From assembly GCF_000004075.3 (NCBI RefSeq), contig NC_026655.2:24041489-24105488 (forward strand): a stretch of DNA of 64,000 bases, in the 5' to 3' direction. This stretch comes from Cucumis sativus. Taxonomy: Eukaryota; Streptophyta; Magnoliopsida; Cucurbitales; Cucurbitaceae. The translations under genes and the position numbers were made by a program. Under the pieces are notes generated by a model, which saw only the letters and a list, made by a program, of their open reading frames with translations, did no database searches and was not told the origin of the DNA. Positions 11,956-24,220 of this stretch are shown here, piece after piece (within the stretch, counting starts at the first letter, position 1; the number at the start of each line of letters is the position of its first letter).

Positions 11956-14900
11956 TCTTCAATGTCAATCAAGATTGTGCTCCTATAATATCCATTTTGG
12001 ATTGACATTATAGCTCACTTTTGTGCTAGTGACCATCATAATTTATGGAAGCTTGTCACCAAAATTTGCAAGTGCTCTTGCTACCCTTTTATTGGCTACT
12101 AACAACGCTTTCATTTTCTTCTTCCATGAGGAATAATTGTCTTTTCGATCCAATCATTCATCTACAAAATTGATGTGTGATTCCACAGGCTCTATATGGG
12201 CTAGGGCTAGATTGTATTTGGGCCCAAGGCTTGTTTTCACCAAATCTCGGTTTCAGGCCCAACTCTTTCATTCGCCCAATTTTCGTAGTAATGGGCTTCG
12301 GATAATTCCATATTTGAGCCTAATTAGGAGTAATATTACCAAAAAAAAAAAAAAAAAGAATTAATTACCAAACAAATATATTAAAAAAAAAACTAATTTT
12401 CAAAAACAAAAAATGGAAAATAAGAGTTACCATACAAGTTCTAAATAATTATCAAATGACCCTTACAAATTAAAACTCAAATATAGATTCTTCTTTTAAA
12501 AAAAATCAAATATATATGGATAGTAAAGGAAACAAGTTCAACATAAACCATGTACTATGTTGACATTAAGATCAACTATTTACTTCTCTCTCCACTATAT
12601 TATAATATACAAAAGTTTGATGTAACACTTACCCCAAATCTCGACATTTTTTTGCATCTCCCAACAATATAACTAATTAACTCTATTTACTTGTCTTAAA
12701 TTGCTTTCAAGAGTGATCAAGAGACTATTCACACAAACCAACACAAGACTTTCAATGTATTTTATCGTCCTCGCTTAAACGTCACACTTACTTCTTAATG
12801 GTAGTGGGTAAAGAATTTAGGAAAGATGACGATTCATGTATATATGAGATAAAAAAAAAGAGGAGTATAAATGAAGAATATTAGGGTTTGATCAATTACT
12901 GATAGGAAATCACAATAGTCAACACAAACTCTAATTTCAATTGTGTAGTCTTAAAACGTTTGAATTCTATGTATCTTAATCGCACGCTCACTTTATATAT
13001 ACATATATAGCGGCTCCTCCTTTTCTGCCCTTACCTTTTGAACTTCATAAAACCACAAGAGTGGGTTGGTGCTCATCTCTTTTTTCTTCTTCTTCTATTT
13101 CTTTCCAAATTCTTTTGATGATAAAGATTTTGTTGTGATTTCGAAAACGACTTCCAAACTCATCAAAGTTGAGGGAACCTATCGTTCATGAAGATTTTAC
13201 TGTAATAATCATTAAGGCCTCTGATTGAAAATTCCCTTTACTGTTTGTTATCTTCTTTTTTAATGGAAAAATGAATATATAACCAACAAATGACATTTTT
13301 TTAATTATCAATCGTCTTTCTTTAATTTAGTACAATAGAGATAAGAGATTCGACCTACACTTTCTTAGTTATTAACATATCTATATGCCAATTACGTTGC
13401 ACACTATCTTCCTTTCGACTTGATATAATTAAAATTTTGATGACATTAAACGTGTAGACATTATGCACTAAAAAGGGTTAATTTAACCACATTTTTGTTC
13501 TAAAATAAAGTGAATAATTTTTTTTTTTTGGAGAATGAGAATCCCATATGAATCATACAATGCATGAACCTCCAAATCTAACCTTAATGGAGAAAAAAAA
13601 GCGAGGAAACATTATGATTTCCCAATTGAAATAGAAAAGTCCATATCTTTGTAGTTATTATCCTAATTCCATAATTCTTTAAATACTTTATTTCCTAATT
13701 TCAACACACCTAAAACCATTTTATTTTTTTAGTAATTTTTTTTTAAAAAAATTCCAATTCCAATAATATTGTATTATTCTTGGTTTATTTATTTAAATAA
13801 ATATCTCCACATTTTTCAAGTTTATCGATAATTAACCTCAAATGTATTGACTATAAATTGATATAAAACCAACTATATAATTTTCATATATTCATGATCT
13901 CTAAACTCGATGTAAAAGTATATATTAGAAAGAGAGTGAATAGTAGAAAGGCATATAAATTAAAGCAAAAGAATGAAAAGGGCCACGTGAGTGTTTGATA
14001 TTGAGAGAATCTTTTAGATTTGAGAATGAACCAAAAAAGGCCACAACTTTATTGAAGATGAGAATGTGACTCATATTTGATTCTTCTAAGATATCATTAA
14101 ATAATTATTGGGGGAAATAACCTTAGTTTATACATTCATTTTTTCCTATTGGTAATATATATGCATCCAATTAAATAAGCTAGTTTTCACATACCCCCAC
14201 ACCACAAGATTTCATTCTTACCTACCTCTTTCATCTATCATCTATCAATCCAATGCTTTGTTTTCTTAATCTAACTAATAAAAAATTTCAATCCTTTAAA
14301 ACCAATACTCATATAAGTTTCCTAGGGTTAATTATTTTCGGTCTAATATAAATATACAAACTTAAAATATAAAGTTCATCAATTATGGTGTATGCTTCTT
14401 CTCTTGAAGTCAAAAGTTCAAAAACTCTAAATTTTTTGCGCTATTAGTTATAATATAGTTGTCAAATATATACAAATTTGTCACAAAATAATGACCAAAC
14501 ATAGTCACTAAAAAAAGAAGCTAAAAGAAGCTAAAACAACCAAAACTGCAATGGAGAGGGATACAAATCGGGCCCAAAATATGACAACTTTTATTTTCTT
14601 TTATAAAGATAACACAAGATGATAGAGAAACTATAAATCAATGAGATCTTAGCAATTAGAATCATGAATATACCATATATGTTTGCAATGTCACATATAT
14701 ATCCTTGACAAGATATCCAAAGTTTTTCTATACATAAAAAACGAAAAAAACCCATTGATCAACTTATAAAAAGAATTGCAAGTAGGAAAGTAAGGAAGGT
14801 GGAAGATGTGTTGTCATTGAGCTGTGTTTATAGCATTAAGTATTAAAGAAAGGGTTATTTATAAGAGGAAAGCCATCAGCATCAAATCTTTATGCATGAT

Positions 14901-15419
14901 GTATTCATTAATGATGAGAACAATTTCACTTTAAGAGTATTCCCTAAAAAGCCTTGTCATTATCTCTCTCTCATTCTCATTTCATCCTCTCTCTCTCTCT
15001 CTCTCTCTCTCTGATCTCAACCCCATCAACTTTGTAATTATAAGATATTGATATTCTGGTAAACAGACGATGGAAGCGAAGGGGGAAGCCGCCTGCCAGC
15101 TGCCTATAAAGATGGAAGAGTTTGGTGAATCGGATTTAACTTGGATTATCATTAATCCCTTTCCTAATTATATCTGACGTGTTAACTCCACCCTCCTTAA
15201 TTCTTCTTTTCTTTTTAATTAACTATATTTTAAAATCAGTTTTTAATCTTAAATTTTAAATGCTTCATTATGATCACTTAATGCCCATATCATATGGATA
15301 TATAATGGTAACTTACCAACCATCAATATTATTATTGGCTTTGTAATAATATTCAAATCCACCAATAACCATTTTTAACATATATATAACTACAAACTTA
15401 GTTCAGGAACAACTGACAA
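11956..15419. other. AT-rich spacer
   Basis: No supported gene. A small island at about 12180-12310 is richer in GGGCCC/GGCCCA motifs than its surroundings, and has site II-like TGGGCC boxes, but no gene follows it. A (CT)n microsatellite lies at 14984-15013, followed at 15068-15115 by a GC-richer patch. These may belong to a noncoding transcript; nothing in the sequence proves it. Confidence 0.4.
14984..15013. repeat. (CT)n microsatellite
   Basis: Uninterrupted CT run followed by GATCTC. Such runs are common in plant 5' leaders, but no start codon with a coding frame follows. Confidence 0.85.
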
Positions 15420-16560
15420 CTCTATCACATACAACTAACATCTACTGGGAGACTTCCAAATTGGATAATTTGCAAAAAAGGCTTCCCAAATTGTATAAAC
15501 ACGATTGATAATTTTCAGAAAAGACTTCCAAATTGAACTAGTGTATCTTATGCAGGGGAGCTGAAGAAGACTTAAACCACCTATTTGTCTCTTGCTCTTT
15601 TGCTAAATCTATTTGGGAGAAATTGTGCACGCACTTAAATCGAATTTTAGTCAACAGAGTACTGCCTCCTTTTGTAAGTATGTGTGTAGAGCTGGTAAAA
15701 AAAGATAAGGATGGAGATGTAATCGGAGTTGAGTTGGGGTTGGAAGACATCTTCAATCCAACCTATATTTTTTGGGTTACGCGGGTTGACAACCTTAATT
15801 TAGTTTTCAACCCAACCCAATTTTTTTTATTTTTTTTTAATTTCTACTTTCTAACGGGGAAGATATGAGATCTAACAACGATGGTGAAGATGATCGAAGA
15901 AGACTAAGGAGGAGTCAAAAATGGAGGTGGACTCATCGATTGTGACGGAGAAAGACAGAAGACTGAGGTGAGAGAGACGAAAAAGAAAAATTTAAGAGGG
16001 AAGCTGTGAGCGGCCTGCGGGAAGGGAGGAAGTTGACCTTGACCTAATGTTTTATTTTATTTTATTAAATAATATATATATATGTTATATTAATTTGAGT
16101 TGAGTTGGGTTAAATTGAATTTTTCAACCCTCTAATTCGAGATCCAACCCAACCAGAAAAAAATCAATTTTTTTAACCCAACCCTTATAATATGGATTGG
16201 GTAGTCCAGGTTATTCGGGTTCAACTCATATTCATACACCTCTAATCATTATCTTCAACTATGTGCTTGCTTCTCTATAGTCCATCTGGATTGAAAGAAA
16301 TTATAACACATAACTTTCATTGAGAAGACATTCAAGCACTAACAAGTCTTTGGACTAGTAGATCCCCCGGTTTACCAACTATTCGACCAGTACTATACCT
16401 TTCTTGGGTTGTTTTATGGACTTATCTCTAGCCCTTTTTGTTCTTTCATGTTTCTTGTACTTCACTCTTTATTTATTAATGAAGCAGAAAGGATGATGGT
16501 GATACGGAGGTGTCCACCCAGTAGAAATGTTCTAGTGCAACTACTGACCCAAAATCGTAT
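15420..16560 (+). mobile_element. LINE fragment, interrupted by a second repeat
   Basis: Plus-strand translation near 15545-15650 gives a zf-RVT zinc-binding segment, CRGAEEDLNHLFVSCSF then AKSIWEKLCTHLNR. The LINE resumes at about 16250, where ATCTGGATTGAAAGAAATTA encodes the W-I-E-R-N motif typical of LINE C termini. It ends in the shared 3' tail (TTATTAATGAAGC, GTGTCCACCCAGTAGAAATG) at about 16470-16540. The gap between the two parts is filled by an unrelated insertion. Confidence 0.75.
15685..16250. mobile_element. nested non-coding insertion in the LINE
   Basis: This stretch splits the LINE coding remnant. It is bounded by mirror-like GGGTTGAGTTGGG-type and CAACCCAACCC-type tracts near both ends (about 15727-15820 and 16095-16225) around a GC-richer centre. 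No coding domain. The inverted bias suggests a small DNA transposon, possibly hAT-like, but the exact ends and target duplication are not certain. Confidence 0.45.
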
Positions 16561-18362
16561 CTTTTTGTATTAATAAACAACAACACTTCGAAATTTAAAG
16601 ACTTGAAAAAGATAGTCGATGATTGGTGATAAGAGGTTGAGGGGGTCAATGACTAGCAACTAAGACAAGGATAGATGATTACTAACAATCGACTAGTCAT
16701 CAGTCCCTAGACTTAATTACTGGTGATCATTAGTTGTTGATGATAGCTTATTGTCGTTAACCTCTTCATTTTTTACTTCTTTGTCCAATCCAATTTTACC
16801 TACAACAACATTAATCCATGTCGTTGCTAGCTAAGTTAGAGTGGGAAATCGAAGCTTTAAATTAACAGATTTAAGATTAAAAATAGAAATTGGTTTAAGT
16901 TAGGTTAAAAAGTATGGTAACTAATGTCCTTTAATTATTATTATGATTATTATGTACGAAACTTATACACAATATAGTCCCACACAAAGAGTGATACAAT
17001 CCATTTATATAATACGTCATAGATTTGTAGAGCCCACTAGAACACTAGTGGAGGCCTTCCTAACAACTTTTAAATTAAATCCACTATTCATATATTACAC
17101 TGTTAAGAAAGTTACATTTATTATTCCAAACAAAATTATTATCACTCCAATTTTCTAAAAATCTTAATCTAATTACACTTCTTCTACCTCTAAACTTCAA
17201 AAAAATGTTGTTGTTAAAGGACTTGCACAATATTCTTGTTTGTAGAATTGAAAGTTGAAAACTATTGTAGAGAAATGGTAGAATAAACACAGAGCAGGAT
17301 GTTCTTGGTTTGATATCAATACGAATATAATGGTGAACCTATATACCTCCATTTTTCTCTCTCTCTCTCTCTTTGATGTTCCCAAATAACTCTGATCCAC
17401 TCCTTGGCCATTTCTGATAACTTTGACAATCACCTTCCACAACGACTTCCTTAATTTGGTGAAGACCACCTTCGTCCATAATCATTTCCAATCACTGCAT
17501 TTGATGTTCAACGGTCCATGCAACCATCATCTCTAACAACTAACTCTAATGATCAACCCAATATATCATATAAAAAAATGCCGGTTTAAAGTGTTTTTAA
17601 ATACAAAAATTGAAATTATTAGATCACGCTGTTTAATAGTCATCTTATATTAGTGAGTACTTTATATCCTCGTGACTTTGGTTTTGTTTTCATCTAAAAT
17701 GTCTCATAACAGTTAGTGATAATTTTTTTCCTTCATGAAGATCATTCTTTTATCTAACTAATGTGAGACTTTGATCTCATTCCAACGTCATTTAGCATAC
17801 ATGCATAATGTATAATTTTTAACCTACGCCATTTGACATAGGATGTCATAAAAAACCCTAAAACCGGTTGAATGACATACGTTTTTTCTTGTATACTACA
17901 CTCATACATTGTACGAATGTGAGAGTATTTTTTGTTTGTTTGTATGTATGAAATAAAAGAATTTCTCACCATAATTAGTTTAGTTCAATTGGCACTCGTA
18001 TATACTTGTGGACAAGAGGTCTCAGTTTCCGGAAAAAAAACACAACCGAAAGGGTTAAACAAAAAGTTATTAAAAAACTTTTTATTATAAAACATAACAC
18101 TTTAAGATATGGTAATTGAATAGACACATAAAACCAAAAAGGTTTAACCAAAATATGTATTACTTTATCTGCCACTAAATTAAGTAATGAAACAACATTC
18201 CATTGAATTTTTAATTTGATTATGAAATCATTTCTTTTCTAAAAGAATATATAAAATATATAGCTTTATAGATTGTTCACACACATAAATACACACACTT
18301 TGCACACCAAATCTTTCAATCTATTGAGAAGCTTCTCCCCATTAATATAACAAAAAAAGTTA
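16561..18362. other. spacer and upstream region of the first ASG1-like gene
   Basis: No gene supported. A (CT)n run lies at 17359-17373 and a SINE fragment at 17968-18035. The last 150 bases are the probable promoter and 5' UTR of the gene starting at 18363: TATAAAATATATAG at about 18250, then a CA-rich leader. Confidence 0.45.
17968..18035 (+). mobile_element. tRNA-derived SINE fragment
   Basis: Box A-like TAGTTCAATTGG at 17981-17992, followed by ACTTGTGGACAAGAGGTC, which matches the SINE at 11765-11845 almost base for base. Box B is degraded (CTCAGTTTCC). A truncated old copy. Confidence 0.5.
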
Positions 18363-19258
18363 ATGGATAAGGAAGAACAACACTTTAATGGTTCATTCTC
18401 AACTCCATTTTCTCACCATTTGAATTACAATAATCTTCTCAATCATCATCAATATCTCTCAACTCCTCTTTCTCCAAATCACAAGCTTCACCATTGCACA
18501 CCACAAACTCAACACCAGGTTTTCCTAAACCCTTTTTTTTCATCTCTTCTGAAATCCTCTTTTGATCTAAAAATGGTTTTGTTAGTGTTTTATAAACATA
18601 TAAATTAGGTTAAACTATATTGCAAATTTGAAAAAAGTTAGTATTTAGTGCTATTATTTATCAAAGTTAATCAGGTTATATTTTACTAATAAGGGATTAA
18701 ATTTGTACTAAAATTCTGTCAATCGAGTTATATAATTTTAACATGATATCAAAGTTAGAGTTCTATACTAAACTATTGGCATGTCATCTCACTTGTTAGG
18801 ACTTCTACAGGTTTTCAAGTCACCAAGTTACGTAGTTTAAAAAAGAAAGTTAATATTTTCTTCTTTTTTTTTTTTTTGTTGGTATAGGAAGAAGAGTTAA
18901 TGGAAAGTCTCATGAAGTTGCCTGCAATTGGATTAAAGCTTCAAATTTCACCCTCTTTGTTAAAACAAATGCAAAGAAGCACACTATCCAAAAGGAAGAG
19001 GATCATAAATAATGCAAGAACAGATCATCATGATGGTGAAAGGTTAAAGGCCTCCATTTTAGGTGCATTGATGCTTCAAATTGGGTCTTGGCAGGTAATA
19101 TTTTTGTCGAATCTTCAAGAAGTTGTACGTTCGTCGATTTTCTTATTGTAAAATCACAAGACCGAGCGATTACTTATAAATGTAAAGATAGATCATTATT
19201 ATTTTGCAACTATTGATAATATATATGGTGATTTTATGTGGTAACTTCGTTAAGATCT

Positions 19259-19292
<34 letters not shown>

Positions 19293-20705
19293 ATGGTACT
19301 TCAGTTAGTGGCTAAAAATGAAGGTGACTTGGTTGCAAAATTCTATTTTGCAAAGAGGCAGCTTGTGTGGGAGATTTTGAGAAATGGGCTGAAACAAAAA
19401 ATTGAAATTGAATGGTCAAACATCATAGGCATCCAAGCTTTTCTTGAAGAAGACAAACCAGGAATCTTGGAAGTAGAGGTAATTAATTAACTATATATTA
19501 CTTCCTTTTTTTTCATAGGGTTTAGTAAGTTCGAGTGTTTCTAGCTAAACACAAGGTTTGCTTATAGTTTGTCCCTCTTTGTTGATCTTTTCAAATATAT
19601 TATATGCAGTTAAACCATCCGCCGAAGTTTTATAAGGAGATCGAACCTGAGCCACGGAAACACACGCAATGGACAGATGGATCGGATTTTACAGAAGGTC
19701 AAGCTTATGTAAATAGGTATAGTTTTGCAGTTTATATATGTTCACTACAAGAATTAATGATCAAAATAAGTTTATAAAGTTAATAGAGATCATTTTATGT
19801 GTTTTGGTAGGAGGCATTGCATTGTGTTTCCTCCAAAAGTGTTGGATAAACACTATGAGAAACTAAAAGATAAGGATAAGCATTTGTTTGAGCTGAGCCG
19901 AAGGCCATTCCCAACTTTACATTTCTCCTATTTCTCTTCAGAAGTTGCTTTCAATAATCAAATTTCTTCTATTATTCAATTTGAGGATATAATGTTCAAC
20001 CAAATCCCTTCTTTTCCACCCCATCTTTCAGCTAATGAAATTCACAGCCTAACTTCACCAAAATCAGGTATACACATTTTCTCTTATCACTTTTTTAGAT
20101 TTGTAAATCCTTTCTTTTTTTAGAAAATTAATTGGTTCCTTGTACTTTGGTTGTAATTAATTAATTGCGAGACATGAAGAATGTCGATCTCTCGAAGTTA
20201 ATGAACACAGTTTAAATGGAAAAAAAAACACATACGTTTTTTAACGAGATGTTGGAGTACTGCACTATGAAATGAATGATATATTTAAGATATTATTACA
20301 TATGGGTAAGTAGATAAGAATAAATGAAACTTTTACATTTATTACAACATTTTGTAATTTTCCTTACAATTTTGTCTTATAGTTGTTGATTACAATACAC
20401 CACATTTCAATGAGATCATAACCCATCAAGACGAAAGAATGGAGGTGTTGAACAAAGGAAACAGCATGAGAAGATATGAAGCTGAAGCATCATCAACCAA
20501 TTATTACAATAATCATGGGCTTGACAATGCAAATCCAATGGCTTCTATGTTTTGGTTGGGACAAAATGGTGAAGCAGCTGCTGCAACTAATTATTTGAGT
20601 CACCAACAAAACAAGAGTTACTACGATGATAACATTGAGTACTGTTTCAATGGAAGTGTTATGGACATGAGAACCCCTCAGCTTCCAAGTGGCCACTTTT
20701 TTTAG
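18363..20705 (+). CDS. ASG1-like protein with TRF2/HOY1 PH-like domain (copy A)
   Basis: Six exons: 18363-18518, 18888-19094, 19305-19478, 19610-19716, 19811-20067, 20383-20705; 407 residues. All introns are GT-AG and the frame holds throughout. The core matches the plant family of Arabidopsis ALTERED SEED GERMINATION 1, whose domain is, to my memory, called the TRF2/HOY1 PH-like domain; molecular function is not established. Seen: the KLPAIGLKLQ motif near residues 57-70, LMLQIGSWQ ending at 121, IEIEWSNIIGIQAF at 154-167, PGILEVELNHPPKFYKE across exons 3 and 4, DFTEGQAY, and the closing LSRRPFP motif. The tail is low-complexity, rich in Asn, Ser and His. Intron 2 carries a 29-base T run before its acceptor. 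A paralogue lies 3.5 kb downstream on the same strand and another at 44.7-48.6 kb. The family call is firm; function is unknown. Confidence 0.88.
19261..19289. repeat. poly(T) run in intron 2 of copy A
   Basis: Twenty-nine consecutive T about 15 bases before the exon 3 acceptor, so it doubles as a very long polypyrimidine tract. Length is prone to sequencing error and to polymorphism. Confidence 0.85.
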
Positions 20706-21814
20706 TAATCACTCTAAACGTAACTTAAATGTACTCTAAAACCTTCGAAATTAAATGAATGAAGAATTGTCTATTACATATAATCGTAGTTTATTTCTAT
20801 TAATTTGTATTCTTACAAATCAACGTCGGAAGAATTACAAATGATTGAGAAAATTGAATTAAAATAATGAGAATGAGAAACAAAAACGTAAAACAGCGAG
20901 ATTGAGACTTGATTGTTTCGTTTTTTTTGGTAAGATTCAAATCGTTTGTACTGATATATTGTATTTCTTCAATGATGATCACTGCTACAATCGATACTCT
21001 CTTGTTTGTCCCTTTCCTAAGTTACAATTACTCACTCTATTGAAACACAGTGTAGCTCAACCCTTCTAGTATATATTGGTTTGATGATCCCTCAAAGAAG
21101 ATCATTTATTTTCCTAAATTTAACTTTGCATTCTTTTTTTCATTAAATCTTTCTACGATTCTTATTTTGTCACTCGTAGTACTGTTTTTACGTCTATTTT
21201 TTTCCTTTACAGAGCCTTTTTTTTTCATTTACAGAGCCTCTTTTTTCATTAGTGATGAGTTATTTTTGTTTGATTTGTCAAGATGTATTTGGAAATTTTA
21301 TATAATTAATTCAATGTTTGGTATGATATGATTTTCATAATTAGTAATTTTAGAAAAAGTGATTTAAGCCCAATTGGTTGAATTCAAGGTTTGGTATGAT
21401 ATGATTTTTAAATAAAAATATGATAAAAATCTTTATTTAAATTTGTAAATGTTTATACTATCTTGTAAATGACAAAGTTATTTAAAAAAAACAAAATATA
21501 GAAAAAGTTTATATCGACAATAAAAGTCGTCTACTAGCGATAGATATGAAATCTTAGGCACAATGGACCGAAATTTGGCCCTTTAAGTTGATACTCGACG
21601 TACCCCCTTACAGCACCGTCAAGCATTGCCCCCATCACCGCAATCCGCTGCTAGTTGCCGATTTTTTGTTATTGGGTAAGATTTAGTGGTTTTGTTGGAC
21701 TCTTTTAATGAGTTTTAGCCTAATTTAATGTTTACCTGTTGACACATTTTTTTATTATTTTGATTCTAGAATTTTATTCTAGATTCTATTCTGATCCTTA
21801 GAGTTAATTGGTAT

Positions 21815-23240
21815 CAAAAAGGAGAAAATCACAAGCAACTGATAGTGAGTCTGAAGAATTTGACGACATAGATGATTTTGAACTTTTTGTAAGTCACTCC
21901 ACTGTGACAGGCTTTACTTGAAACTAATAAGCATATCGAACAAGCCACTGATAGTATGGAAATTTTCATCTCTGTAAGTAACCTTTTTTTAGAGACTTCT
22001 TGAACTTTTCACATGAGAAGAAATGAAATAAGTAGATTTTATCATGCATATTATAGTTATATCCCGTGAAATAAAGAAGTGAGCATTAACTTTGATGAGA
22101 TAGTTGAGTTTACTTACTGTGTATTCCTTTCAGAAATAGTAGTTTAGATTATTCTTGTGGCAGTGGGCTTGTTAGTTCAACTATGCTCAACAAATCTATT
22201 TTGGAAGTTATGTTGGACGTGGTCATCATAAATTCATAATTTTATGATCTACGTATTGCTAGTTCCTCCATGAACGTGTCAGATAGTACTTCTTGAAATT
22301 ATGTACCTAAGACGATTATTTTTCCTCATGGATCTTGTACTATTGATACTGAATGTGTTTCGTTGCATGTGTGAACCATTAGTTATAATTAGTGCATATG
22401 TGTGTTAACACACTGACCGAGTTTTTCATTTTTCTGGACACTCCGACCCTCCTATTGGCCATCCTGTAGGAACTGCATGCAAAGCTTTCGGAGTCTTCCA
22501 GAATCTCAAATACTCAGAATGAAAATGATGAAGGTTGGTCCCGAGTTGCTCAGATGCATCGAAGTGCTCCCTTTTTTCTTAACAAAGCTCCATTATGCTC
22601 GACTCTCATTTGCCTCTTTTTCCTACTGAAAATTAGTATAGTTTTGAGTCTTTTTACCCAGTTTAGACTAATGAAAAAATCAATTTCGTTGAAGAAAGGA
22701 TTAGGCTGCATGGGGGCTAATTAGTTTGATTAAGTTAAAAAAAATGGGTGGTTTAGACTCTAAACCAAGAGTGAGCAAGTAGAGCATTATTCTATGTTTA
22801 TGATGCGTTTAAGTGGCATAGAGAAGCGACCTCTGTATTTGCTGTCTTTGCCGTTGTTGGCATAGTGTCAACACTATTAGCTTAAAAAAATGGTTCTCCT
22901 TTCTTGATCACCTTTCTCACTGAAGAGTGCCCTCTCTTTCCAACAATTGTAGACGAACATAGAATAGAAATAGGACTAAAGTAATTATGAAAACATGACT
23001 AGATATATGTCCAATTGATGGAAATAATGGAGAGACGGGAATCTATATAGTGATTTTCATTGATTCTCTTTAATTATGACAGTGTACAAAGATGTTAAAT
23101 GATAGTTATAAATGAATATATATCCTGAGGATTTGTGTAGCTTGTAGGATATGGATGTTCAAGAAGCTATATGTGTTGGTAACTTTCTCGTAGGTGCTGC
23201 AGCTATCAAAGGCAAATTGCAAGCCTTCAATCAAGTTAGC
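21815..23240 (+). pseudogene. possible relic of an unidentified multi-exon gene
   Basis: Three short exon-like pieces follow one another on the plus strand. One near 21820-21890 reads KRRKSQATDSESEEFDD then an acidic run and meets a GT donor. A second near 22470-22533 reads ELHAKLSESSRISNTQNEND, preceded by CCTGTAG and followed by GT. A third lies near 23192-23235. No start codon, stop or continuous frame links them, and I do not recognise the protein. It could be a captured gene fragment or chance. Confidence 0.25.
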
Positions 23241-23551
23241 TCATTTCAGTCAAACCACTGCGTGTTCGTTTGAGAAAGTATGTTAAGGAAAAAAAATTCA
23301 TAGCATTAAACCGATCAATCAATATTTATTCATCGATAGTAGAGGTTGATTTAAACATTTACTAAACCGATCATAGTTAATCGATGACGGTTTTGTCGAA
23401 ATTCGACCTCGATTGACCGACGATCACCCATCATTAATCCGTGTCTAATAATGATCAAATATCAAAAATGTATTTTTTTTTTTTTTGTTCAAAATTGAAT
23501 AATATCTCTCCCTCAATTAAAAATTCAGTGCAGAATTATTAATGGATGTTA

Positions 23552-23578
<27 letters not shown>
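23552..23578. repeat. (AT)n microsatellite
   Basis: About thirteen AT units, roughly 650 bases before the start codon of ASG1-like copy B; may overlap its TATA region. Confidence 0.85.
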
Positions 23579-23582
<4 letters not shown>

Positions 23583-24220
23583 GTCCTAGTGATCAATCTC
23601 ATGATACATACAATATAGAAGCAGAGAGAAAATCTCCCATTTCTTAGAGAATAAAGAAAGAATTCTTTTAAAAAAATTGTTGTTCATCATCGCTCTTCCC
23701 CAAAGCCGGATTCAGCTTACACATCCACAACGGTATGTATATCAACATTCTCTTAACCCTAATTCCAATTAACTTCCACATCTTTTCAGAAAACCTAATT
23801 TCCAGCGACGGCGGTCACTTCCGAATGCGCTCGACGACGGCACCACCCAATGTGGCGGCGCTGGCGGTTGGAGAGAGCGAAAATAAATTTCTTTTCATTT
23901 TTACTCAAATATCTTTTAACTCAAACCTTAGATTTCTTAGTCAAACACCTTCATATCCTTTTTACCTCTAATAAATAAATTAATCTTGCTACAAGAATCT
24001 AAAATTTAAGGAAATTAATTCACAATAATCTAAAACTTTCAGCTTCAATATTTAATTAACACATAATCAATTAATTAAGCTTTTAATCCCAACCCCTTCA
24101 ACATGAGTTCTTTAAATTCTCACTTTAAATTAACCCTAATTATTTTCCTTTTCTTTCTTCTTTGTTTATTAATTAATATCTTTCTTTTTTCTGCAACGAC
24201 AGATATAAATAATATATCAT

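Larger units (their letters stand above)
20706..24220. other. spacer between ASG1-like copies A and B
   Basis: Holds a 22-base tandem duplication with TTTACAGAGCC at about 21208-21242, possible exon relics at about 21815-23240 (listed separately), an (AT)n run at 23552-23578, and the likely leader of copy B. That leader may be spliced: a donor after ACACATCCACAACG at 23734 and an acceptor CAACGACAG at about 24202. A GC-rich patch lies at about 23800-23882 within that possible 5' UTR intron. Confidence 0.4.

Noticed and set aside
12137-12364. A 75-residue plus-strand frame in a GC-richer patch
   Set aside because: No family similarity and it ends in a poly(A)-encoded Lys run; the site II-like boxes alone do not make a gene.
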